Shown: positions 24,913 to 33,400 of the stretch, piece after piece
Layout of the letters: every line of letters starts with the position of its first letter
Numbering within the stretch: position 1 is the stretch's first letter
Assembly (NCBI GenBank): GCA_965243775.1
Contig: CBDEWF010000128.1
Span: 54,913 to 118,912 of the forward strand
DNA: 64,000 bases
From: Sansalvadorimonas sp965243775
Lineage (GTDB): Bacteria; Pseudomonadota; Gammaproteobacteria; Pseudomonadales; Endozoicomonadaceae
Direction of reading: 5' to 3'
The notes under the pieces: model-generated
What the model saw: only the letters and a program-made list of their open reading frames with translations
Told to the model about the DNA's origin: nothing
Databases searched by the model: none
Made by a program: the position numbers and the translations under genes

Positions 24913-26826
24913 TTAGAATTCTGGCCCTGACTCTGTGTAGGAGTCAGATTCGTCATCTTCCTCGGCACCGGAAGGAAGGCCGAATCTACCCCAGTTGCCT
25001 TCCTCAAGGGTATCACTCTGTTGATGACCCAGAGTGAAAGGTAATAGTAGGTTAAAAAGCCTTTCAAGTTTGTTGTTTAGTCTGCGCAGTATATTTGTTT
25101 CGAGTCTTGTCAGATTTGCCTGAATATCTGGGGTGTTGGGGATAAGTGTTATCTCATTCTCTCTTTCTTTATTCTGTCGTGAAAACTTCTTTGGTAATCT
25201 CATTTTGGTTAATAGCTCTCCAGTGATATTGCTCCCATAGGAAAGAGTTTCTCCCAGATGTGTAGCATTGCTTTCAATAGAGCTGATTAAACATGTATCT
25301 GGTATTACTGGCGGAGGTTCGTGAGCCAGAAGGGAGAGAGCTTGAACCAGTACCCGGAGAGTATCATCATTTTTTCTGGCGAAAGGTTTGCTGAAATAGA
25401 TCCCGTCAAGTAAAAGCTGAGCAACATTTATCCATGTGTCAGTGGTGGAGTAGTAAATTTCCTCGGTGGTTTCTGTAAGAAAGGTTGTCAGTGCTGGTGA
25501 GATCAGTGATGGGGAGAGTGTTGCAATTTGCAAATGTGTCAAGTTAATTGATTTATATGCTTTTATTGCAGTTGGAGTAAGAGAAATTTTTCGTCCAGGC
25601 AGGCCAAGTCGTATGGCTGAACTATTGTCCATGTTGGCGGCATATATGACATTTTGTTTCCTTGCTTTATGTACAAGGCTATTCAGAGCTAAGGTAAGTG
25701 ATTCATCTTGGGTAAGGGATTCTTCCTGAGTAAGGGGCTCTTCTTCAGTAAGGGGTTCTTCTTGAGTAAATGATTCTTCTTGGAAGAGAGGCTTTGCATG
25801 GTAGGCAATTGCTTTGAGCGCTGCCTTATTCTGCTTCATTCGTTTATTTATCGGCGAGATATTCTCTTTTGTGAGTGGAAGTTTGTATGGTAGAGCATTA
25901 TCAGATCTTAGAAGTTCATACTCTAGTACTTCTGCAGCATATTCTAAATCCGCTTCAGGTAAAGGGTTTGCAATAGAGTCTTTCGGGAAAGCCAGTGAAG
26001 TAACTATTTGGTCAAATTCATCTTCAATGCTGTCAATGATAACTTGCAGGCTTCCGACATTTTCAGCAATCAGGATTTTGTTGATGATAAATGCCAGAGC
26101 TCTCAGAGGCATATGTATTTGGTAAGGTTCATAAATAAGAGGTGAATAGTTTTTTTGGAAATGATTTAGTACCTCAATCAGTGTGGCAGTCTGATAGAGA
26201 GGCAGCTTGGCGTGAGTATCCAAAACAAGCTGAGCATCCGTTGAAGTTGCGGTCATGATGTCCTGAAAGGCTTTCGGAAAAAAAATGCGAAACATCAATC
26301 TTCGTTTACCCGCCATACTTAGCACGTGAACTGACTCAACTTCTTTATCATCGTCATCATCATCGCCTAAAGGCACTAGTTCTTCTGATGCAGAGTTATA
26401 GCTGCTGCCCGCCAGGGGGGAGCTGGGAAATTGCTGGTTTGGCAGTGGGAGGGATCGGTATGCAGGGGGATGAACCTCATTATGCTGAGATTCAGAATTC
26501 CAAGATATATGGCTTCTGCCTCTTTGGCGGGAGGTTGTTCTTGTTATTGGCGGTCGGTCTCTGTTGACATCCAGCGGGATAAAATCATCTGTCAGGTTAA
26601 CTCGTGGCTCGTTGGAGTTCCGAGACATATCAGGGTATGAAGGTCTTTGAAGTGATGCTGTTTGAGGGTAGGAGTCATCAACATCTGCGGATTCTGGTGA
26701 GTTTGGAGGGGGACTCGGTGGTGAACTGCTTTTCTCCTGGAGTGCAGAGGCGTTATTGCACAGTGCCAAAGTAGTCATAAATAATGCAGCAAGGAATAGT
26801 GGCCTGTGTCTTTTGTACTTAAACAT
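24913..26826 (-). CDS. Array paralogue 3: exported protein of unknown family, acidic tail
   Basis: A 637-aa unrecognised protein, the nearest relative of paralogue 2. Signal peptide MFKYKRHRPLFLAALFMTTL with cleavage probably after ASA, a Pro/Ser-rich linker (SSPPSPPPNSPESADVDDSY), an acidic run before the core (DDDDDDKEVE), the core from about residue 175 (KRRLMFRIFFPKAFQDIMTA), the shared PFARKNDDTLRVLVQALSLL segment, and an acidic C-terminus. It carries a tandem repeat absent from paralogue 2, giving five or six copies of an E-E-x-L-T-Q-like unit near residues 350-378. Array motif copy D is 37 bp upstream. Its extracellular or envelope role is inferred only from the signal peptide. Confidence 0.8.
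   Translation of the reverse strand: MFKYKRHRPLFLAALFMTTLALCNNASALQEKSSSPPSPPPNSPESADVDDSYPQTASLQRPSYPDMSRNSNEPRVNLTDDFIPLDVNRDRPPITRTTSRQRGRSHISWNSESQHNEVHPPAYRSLPLPNQQFPSSPLAGSSYNSASEELVPLGDDDDDDKEVESVHVLSMAGKRRLMFRIFFPKAFQDIMTATSTDAQLVLDTHAKLPLYQTATLIEVLNHFQKNYSPLIYEPYQIHMPLRALAFIINKILIAENVGSLQVIIDSIEDEFDQIVTSLAFPKDSIANPLPEADLEYAAEVLEYELLRSDNALPYKLPLTKENISPINKRMKQNKAALKAIAYHAKPLFQEESFTQEEPLTEEEPLTQEESLTQDESLTLALNSLVHKARKQNVIYAANMDNSSAIRLGLPGRKISLTPTAIKAYKSINLTHLQIATLSPSLISPALTTFLTETTEEIYYSTTDTWINVAQLLLDGIYFSKPFARKNDDTLRVLVQALSLLAHEPPPVIPDTCLISSIESNATHLGETLSYGSNITGELLTKMRLPKKFSRQNKERENEITLIPNTPDIQANLTRLETNILRRLNNKLERLFNLLLPFTLGHQQSDTLEEGNWGRFGLPSGAEEDDESDSYTESGPEF
25694..25783. repeat. 18-bp minisatellite, five units, inside array paralogue 3
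   Basis: Five consecutive 18-bp units of the type GTAAGGGATTCTTCCTGA, each with a few changes, encode a repeating six-residue acidic unit (EEPLTQ, EESLTQ, EDESLT-like) on the minus strand. Because the unit is a multiple of three, copy number can change without loss of frame. Confidence 0.85.
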
Positions 26827-26862
26827 CTTACCGATTGGTTTGCAGAGTAGATAAAGGTAAAA

Positions 26863-26875
26863 AGTAGACTGTTAT
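26863..26875 (-). promoter_or_regulatory. Array upstream motif, copy D
   Basis: AGTAGACTGTTAT on the plus strand, 37 bp upstream of the start at 26826. The surrounding sequence (TAAAGGTAAAA before it, AAGGTAGGCGGCAG after it) is the best-preserved version, shared with copy C. Confidence 0.5.
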
Positions 26876-26989
26876 AAGGTAGGCGGCAGCTGGTGGTATT
26901 GGAGGTGGTGTAGTTTAGACGCCTGCAGGTGGGCGGATGCCTCCTGTAGAGGGGGATAGTGGCTGTCGGCCTGTTTGAATGCGTAAAGA

Positions 26990-28870
26990 TCAAGTTGTTA
27001 GGTGGGGTGGGGGCACGTTTTCTTTATTATCAAACTCGTCATCAGCATCCTCGTCGCTCTCATCCTCGCTCTCATCCTCTCTCTCACTCACTTCCTGACT
27101 GGAAAAGCTGGTGAATGGAGAACTAAGCAGTTTTTTCAGTTTATCATCATGTATAGAAAACACTTCTTCTTCCAGTTTTGAAAGAGCGTCTTCCAGCTCG
27201 GGTGAAGAGGATTTAAATAATAATCTTCTTTGAAGGTTTTCTTCTGCGTTTTCATAACCCTCATTAGGTAAGTCATCAAGGTTGTCATTGTCCAGTTGCC
27301 TTCTCCGAGATATAAGATGATATGACGAAAGACTTGCAGAAATAAAATAGTTACCAAGTGCTGGTAGGTCCCCAATATATTTGGATACGTAATATTCTGA
27401 TGCTATGGGTGGGCACTTGCCTGCCAAAAGAGGCATTACCTTCACCATTACCAGCGCTGTTTCCTCGTTATTTTTTGCAAATGGTCGAATTAGCACTACC
27501 TCGCTCAAGAATTTAGCCAAGTTAAATTTGGAAAAGAGGAGGCTGCCAGCCGAAGAAAAGCATTGCTTATATGCCGTGGTAACCATAATCTCCATGGCTG
27601 GAAATATCAGAGGTGGTGGGAGCAATGGTAGATTTATATGGGAAGCACCTTTCAGGTGATATTCTTCAATCTCTGAAACGGTAGGTATATCGTCTTTAGG
27701 GGACCATTGTCGGGAGATATGAGTCCCATCTCCAGTAGATAAGTAAATAACATTGTTTTTGTATGCGTCTATAATATGTTTCTCTTGCTTGGGAAACCCG
27801 GAATTATATTTTTTTATCTTTTTAAGTAGTTTTTCCATTTTGATCTGCTGAACTTTGGCTCTGTCTATATTCTCTGCTGTAAAAGTCCATATGAATTCTT
27901 GATTGACACGTGGTTGGCGGAAAAATTGTGCAAACAACCTTATGCACTCTCCATCCATTTGCTGAGAATGTGTAATGCTTTCAGAAGGGGGGGCTGTGTC
28001 AATCGGTGGAGTAACCGTATTCTTGGAAAAAGTTGCTTTTATACCCTTGCCAACTGCCTGGAGATCCAGCGGGTCGTTTGCTGTTAGAATTATGTTAATA
28101 ATGATAAGCAGTTCCTGTAATGCATTATGGGCAGTTGCCGATGAAGACTGAAGTTGTGGATGACTCAAAAGCTCAATAATGGTTGCTGTCTGATGAACAG
28201 GAAGTTGAGCATGTTGCTGTATTGCTGCCGGAATGCTCACTCCCTTTGAAATCTCTGTTTCAAGTTTACGAATTACATCAGGAAAAAACAGAACCAGTAT
28301 GAACCTGCGCCTGTCTTTGATACTGAGGTTAAGCCTGCTTTGGGGGGAGGAATTCACGCGCCTTATAGGACTGCTCTGGCGATTTGATAGTAACGGGAAA
28401 GCGTTCATCAGTTGCGGTTGAGCCGTAAAAACGTTTCCAGACTCAAAGGGGGGATAGGCAGGAGTATATCCTCGGCCTCTTGTGAATAATCGTACTGTCA
28501 TCGTCAGCGGAAGATTTGCACCCTCTAATAGAGGGATAAAACCATCAGCTGGGATGGCTTCAGTTGTCAGGCTGGTTGACAATCTGCTGGAGCCTTGGGA
28601 GTTTTGAGAAGGTTCTGTTTGTGCATCTTCATCTACAACAGAGCTGCTATTGGTGTCGGTGCTGGGTCTGGTTCTATCGTGTTGCCCTTTACCTTCATCT
28701 ACAGGCACAGGTTCTGGTGTGCCAGGAGGGGAGTGTAGCTGTACACCACTATTTTTCCCGGTTGCATAGGCGCAATTTAGCAATCCGAAAGCGTGCAGCG
28801 TGAAAGTGGCAAAAAAGAGTGCTGCAAGGAGCCATAGTCTGTGTTGCCTGTGCTGTCTGTGTTTTCGCAT
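26990..28870 (-). CDS. Array paralogue 4: exported protein of unknown family, acidic tail
   Basis: A 626-aa unrecognised protein and the most diverged intact member. Basic N-terminus of alternating His/Arg (RKHRQHRQHR), then a hydrophobic signal segment (LWLLAALFFATFTLHAFGLL), a Ser/Thr/Pro-rich linker, the core from about residue 185 (DRRRFILVLFFPDVIRKLET, QHAQLPVHQTATIIELLSHP) and PFAKNNEETALVMVKVMPLL, then an acidic C-terminus (EREDESEDESDEDADDEFD) ending in ENVPPPHLTT. Upstream is motif copy E, 46 bp from the start. It lies nearest to the Rnf operon, on the opposite strand. Confidence 0.8.
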   Translation of the reverse strand: MRKHRQHRQHRLWLLAALFFATFTLHAFGLLNCAYATGKNSGVQLHSPPGTPEPVPVDEGKGQHDRTRPSTDTNSSSVVDEDAQTEPSQNSQGSSRLSTSLTTEAIPADGFIPLLEGANLPLTMTVRLFTRGRGYTPAYPPFESGNVFTAQPQLMNAFPLLSNRQSSPIRRVNSSPQSRLNLSIKDRRRFILVLFFPDVIRKLETEISKGVSIPAAIQQHAQLPVHQTATIIELLSHPQLQSSSATAHNALQELLIIINIILTANDPLDLQAVGKGIKATFSKNTVTPPIDTAPPSESITHSQQMDGECIRLFAQFFRQPRVNQEFIWTFTAENIDRAKVQQIKMEKLLKKIKKYNSGFPKQEKHIIDAYKNNVIYLSTGDGTHISRQWSPKDDIPTVSEIEEYHLKGASHINLPLLPPPLIFPAMEIMVTTAYKQCFSSAGSLLFSKFNLAKFLSEVVLIRPFAKNNEETALVMVKVMPLLAGKCPPIASEYYVSKYIGDLPALGNYFISASLSSYHLISRRRQLDNDNLDDLPNEGYENAEENLQRRLLFKSSSPELEDALSKLEEEVFSIHDDKLKKLLSSPFTSFSSQEVSEREDESEDESDEDADDEFDNKENVPPPHLTT

Positions 28871-28915
28871 TTAAACATCTTGGTGACTGGCTTGCGAAGT
28901 AGGTAGAGGGAAAAG

Positions 28916-28928
28916 AGTAGACTGTTAT
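28916..28928 (-). promoter_or_regulatory. Array upstream motif, copy E
   Basis: AGTAGACTGTTAT on the plus strand, 46 bp upstream of the start at 28870. It is followed by AACGCAAGTGCCAGTTTTT, resembling the sequence that follows copy B. It marks the outer border of the array. Confidence 0.5.
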
Positions 28929-29099
28929 AACGCAAGTGCCAGTTTTTGGAGCAGGGAGATAATTCAGAAAGACAGGTTTAGAGTATTGAAAAATTAATAC
29001 TTATGAATTGGTTGTTTATCACATGCGTTAAGTACTTGGGATAATGCAGTTAATACGATAATCAAACTTTATAAAATTACTTTGTTAATTAAGGTTAAA

Positions 29100-29131
29100 T
29101 GAAAATGATTCTTAATTAAGAATAATTATCA
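29100..29131. promoter_or_regulatory. Candidate Fur-type operator upstream of rnfB
   Basis: Within a very A+T-rich 560-bp gap (28929-29487, no gene seen), a perfect 16-bp palindrome ATTCTTAATTAAGAAT (29108-29123) is flanked so that two overlapping 15-mers resemble the Fur 7-1-7 site TGATAATNATTATCA. These are TGAAAATGATTCTTA (11 of 14) and TAAGAATAATTATCA (12 of 14). It stands about 360 bp before the rnfB start. Iron control would make sense for an operon of Fe-S proteins, but another regulator is possible. Confidence 0.35.
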
Positions 29132-29487
29132 AGATTTGTTAAAAATGTGTTGCAACAAAAGTTTAGTACACAAAATTTTTTGAATTTGGCTGTAGACAGA
29201 GTTTACAAAACAAAACGTAGTAAAAATGCCTATATTGCCTGATTTTTAATCGAGTACTAATAGGTTAGTTAGTGTTTTGTTTGGTGTTTTTTTACTTCAA
29301 TCTCTGTTCGTGACTTATATCAATTCAACAGAAAAGAAAATAATCAATAATCTTTGAACAATCTCAAGTTGTATCAGTCAGTACCCGCTCTTACTTTTGT
29401 TAAGTGCGCTTGATTCAGGTGCGTGTCTGTTAATTTGAAATTGTATTCCCCGCAATTAACGGACGGCCTCTGGAAGGAGAGCTTACC

Positions 29488-30360
29488 TTGGATGCCAGCT
29501 TGACCATAACCAGTGCCACAGTATTCATGGCTGCCCTTGGCGGTTTGCTTGCTGTTTTGTTGGTACTGGCAAACAAACGTCTTTATGTTTATGAAGACCC
29601 ACGAATTGAAGAAGTAGAAAACCTGTTGCCAAGTGCCAACTGTGGTGCCTGCGGCCAACCTGGCTGTCATGCATTTGCCGAAGGTCTGGTGGAAGGCAAA
29701 TTCTCTCCTTCTCAATGTACTGCCAACAGCGCAGATATGAACGGCCTGATCGCCACCACTCTTGGTGTCGGTATGGGTTCCCAGGAAAAGAAACTCGCAC
29801 GTCTGGCCTGTGCCGGCGGTAATCACGTTGCCTGGCAGCGTGCCCGCTATAAAGGTCTGGATGGCTGCCGGGCCGCCGATATTGTAGCCGGTGGCGGTAA
29901 AGGTTGCAGCTGGGGTTGCCTGGGTATGGCCGATTGTTCCCATGCCTGTACTTTCGATGCCATTTATATGGACGACAACGGCCTGCCTGTTGTTGATGAA
30001 GAAAAGTGCACCGGCTGTGGCGACTGTGTAGATGCCTGTCCACGCAACCTGTTCTCCATTCATCCGGAGAGTCACAAACTCTGGGTTGCCTGTAAAAACC
30101 TCGAACATGGTGAAGCGGCTGAAGCGGACTGTGATGTGGCTTGTAATGCCTGCACCCGTTGTGTAGCTGACGCGCCTGCCGGTGCCATCGCCATGACCCA
30201 TAACCTAGCCACCATTGATTACAGCAAGAACGACAAGCTGACCCGTGCCGCGACTGAACGTTGCCCAACGGGTGCCATTGTCTGGCTGGAAAAAGGCAAG
30301 GTGAAGAAAGGCGAAGCTGCCCGCAAGGTACTTCGTAAGGATGCATTGCCAGTTGCCTGA
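29488..30360 (+). CDS. rnfB: RnfB, Fe-S subunit of the ion-translocating oxidoreductase complex
   Basis: A 290-aa protein. An N-terminal membrane anchor (FMAALGGLLAVLLVLA) is followed by the 4Fe-4S domain SANCGACGQPGCHAFAEGLV near residue 50. Two ferredoxin-type clusters follow, CTGCGDCVDACPRNL near 173 and CNACTRCVADAP near 217. RnfB is thought to be the entry point for electrons from ferredoxin. The start is TTG with a strong GGAAGGAGAG ribosome site. It leads the operon rnfB, 2-oxoacid oxidoreductase, rnfCDGEA. The C-terminal part is longer than in E. coli RsxB. Confidence 0.93.
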   Translation: MDASLTITSATVFMAALGGLLAVLLVLANKRLYVYEDPRIEEVENLLPSANCGACGQPGCHAFAEGLVEGKFSPSQCTANSADMNGLIATTLGVGMGSQEKKLARLACAGGNHVAWQRARYKGLDGCRAADIVAGGGKGCSWGCLGMADCSHACTFDAIYMDDNGLPVVDEEKCTGCGDCVDACPRNLFSIHPESHKLWVACKNLEHGEAAEADCDVACNACTRCVADAPAGAIAMTHNLATIDYSKNDKLTRAATERCPTGAIVWLEKGKVKKGEAARKVLRKDALPVA

Positions 30361-30368
30361 TAAAGGGG

Positions 30369-30400
30369 CAGTGGCCTGATAGGGCGACTGGCATTTTTTT
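30369..30400 (+). terminator. Weak terminator or attenuator after rnfB
   Basis: An imperfect 8-bp stem (CAGTGGCC against GGGCGACTG, one mismatch) is followed within a few bases by seven T residues. If active it would partly separate rnfB from the downstream oxidoreductase gene. The stem is weak, so this is tentative. Confidence 0.3.
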
Positions 30401-30499
30401 CGGCTTTCTGCCGGGAACCCGTCCGGTGAATCGGTCACCCGGGGGCTGGCGGAGAACCTTCAATTAGCTGCTAAGTCAGCAGCTCTGATAACTCAGGTA

Positions 30500-33400
30500 A
30501 TGACCGTGAAGAAAGAACCTGACCACAAAGTCACTCTCGATAAGGTAAAGTATCCCGGCAAACGCATGGCGATGGACGGTAACACTGCCGTTATCATGTG
30601 TGAGCGGGAAGCTTCCGACGCCGCAGGCGCCTATCCAATCACTCCTTCTACCCAGATGGGTGAATACTGGGCAATCGAATCTGCCAAGGGTCACGTAAAC
30701 GTTGGCGGCAAGCCGCTGATCTTCGTTGAGCCTGAGTCTGAGCACGCTGCCGCCGCAGTAACTGCCGGTATGGCCATGTCTGGTCTGCGTGCTACCAACT
30801 TCTCCTCCGCTCAGGGTATCGCGTACATGCACGAATCCCTGTACGCAGCGGTTGGTAAGCGTCTGCCATACGTTCTGAACGTTGGCGCACGTGCGATGAC
30901 CAAGTCTACTCTGAACGTACACTGCTCTCACGATGACTACCATTGTGTGGACGACACTGGTTTCTTCCAGCTGTTCGGTGCTACCGCACAGGAAGCTGCT
31001 GACCTTAACCTGATTGGTCGTAAGATTGCAGAAGAGTCCCTGACTCCTGCCATTGTTGCTCAGGACGGCTTCCTGACCACTCACCTGATTGAGCCTGTTA
31101 TGGTTCCTGAGCGTGAGCTGGTAGAAGAGTACTGTGGTCGTCCAGACGACATCATTGACTGCCCAACGCCTGCCCAGAAGATGATCTACGGTCCTAAGCG
31201 CCGTCGTGTACCTGAGCTGTGGGACGTTGATAACCCCATCACTGCTGGTCCTGTACAGAACCAGGACGCTTACATGCAGTCCGTTGCTGCACAGCGTCCT
31301 TACTTCTTCGAGCACATCCGTGACATCACTGATCGCTGCATGAAGGAATACGGTGAGCTGACTGGTCGTCACTACTCCCGTGCTGCTTTCTACAAGATGG
31401 AAGACGCTGACTACGTAATCGTAGGTCAGGGTTCCATGCCTCTGCAGGCCAACGCCGTTGCTGATTACATGCGCGAGAAGCGCGGTATCAAGATGGGTGT
31501 TGTTAACCTGACTATGTTCCGTCCGTTCCCAGGCGACCTGTTGGGCGCTGCACTGAAAGGCCGTAAGGGCGTTTGTGTACTGGAACGTACTGACCAGCCT
31601 CTGGCAGAAGACCTGCCAATCATCCGTGAAATGCGTGCGGTTCTGACCAAGTGCCTGGAAAACGGCATGGCGCCAGAAGGCAAGAAGCCTTACGCTGATT
31701 ACGATAGCTTCTCTGCGGCTGATGCTCCTCGCATGTACTCCGGCTGCTACGGCCTGGGTTCCCGCGACTTCCAGCCAGAAGGCGTCATCGCTGCTATCGA
31801 AAACATGCTGGAAGACGGCGCACAGAAGCCATTCTTCTACCTGGGCATTGACTTCGTTCGTGAAGTTGCAGCTAACCCGAAAGACGAAATCCGTCGTCAG
31901 GAAATCCTGGACGCGTACCCACACGTTAAGGAACTGTCCCTGAAGGGTTCTGAAAACCCCAACCTGCTGCCTGAAGGTGCTATCACCGTTCGTATGCACT
32001 CCATCGGTGGCTGGGGTATGATCACCACCGGTAAGAACCTGTCCATGACCCTGTACGATCTGCTGGGTTATGACATCCGTGCGAATCCTAAGTACGGTTC
32101 TGAAAAGAAGGGTATGCCGACAACTTACTACCTGTCTGCAGCTCCAGAACCTATCCGCATCAACTGTGAGCACACCTACGTTGACGTAGTTATGTCTCCA
32201 GACGCGAAAGTATTCAGCCACTCCAACCCGCTGGCGGGTCTGAAGGAAGGCGGTACCTTCATCATCCAGAGTGAAGAAACTGATCCAGCCAAAGTCTGGG
32301 CCAAGATTCCTCGCCGCTTCCAGCAGGAAGTTGTTGATCGTGGCATCCGCGTATTCTTCATCGACGGCTTCAAGATCGCTCGTGAAGAAGCATCCAACGT
32401 TGAACTGCAGTTCCGTATGCAGGGTAACGTATTCCAGGGCTCCTTCTTTGCCGCTTCCCCTCTGATGGAAAAAGCCGGTCTGACTGAAGAAGGTCTGTTC
32501 AAGGCTATCGAAGATCAGCTGCGTGCCAAGTTCGGTCATAAGGGCGATCGCATCGTAACTGACAACATCCGTGTTGTACGTCGTGGCTTCGACGAAGTTG
32601 TTGAGATCACCGAGAAAGTTGTTGGCGCTTACGAAGAACAAGTTCGTAAGGAAGAGAAGCTGCCAGTTATGCTGAGCCGCGCTCCTGAGTCCAGCAACCC
32701 ACAGAGCTCTCTGCACGACTTCTGGGATAAGGTTGGTTCCTTCTACGTGAAGGGTCAGGGTAACGACAACCCAGCCGATCCAAACATGTCCATGTCCCTG
32801 ATGCCTGCCGGCACCGGTATGTACCGTGACATGACCCAGATTCGCTTCGAGTATCCCAAGTACATTCCTGAGAAGTGTACTGCTTGTGGCGACTGCTACA
32901 CCGTATGTCCTGACAGCGCACTGCCTGGTCTGGCCAACACTCTGGAAGAAGTCTTCAAGACAGCTGTTGACCGCATCGAAACCAAGGGTATGCCTACCCT
33001 GTACCTGCGTCGTGAAACCCGCGCCCTCGAGAAGCGTGTTCGTGCCCTGGTTGACCAGCAAGGTGAAGCTGCTAACGTTACCCGTCTGATCGATCAGGCT
33101 GTACTGGAGCGTCTGGCTGACGAGAGCGATGACAAGAAGAAAGCCGGTCTGGAAAAAGAGTTCGCTCAATTCCTGGATATCGTTGGTGACTTCGGCTTCG
33201 CTATCACCAAGCCTTACTACACCAACATGGAGAAGAAGCAGAAGGGCTCCGGCGGTCTGTTCTCCATCACTCTGAACCCAATGACCTGTAAGGGTTGCAT
33301 GGAGTGTGTTCGCGTATGTAGCGAAGGCGCACTGGTTGCAGAACCTCAGACTGAAGAAGACGTTGCACGTATTCGCAAGAACTGGGAATTCTGGAACGAC

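Noticed and set aside
25694..25783. CRISPR-like array
   Set aside because: The repeats are contiguous 18-bp coding units without spacers.
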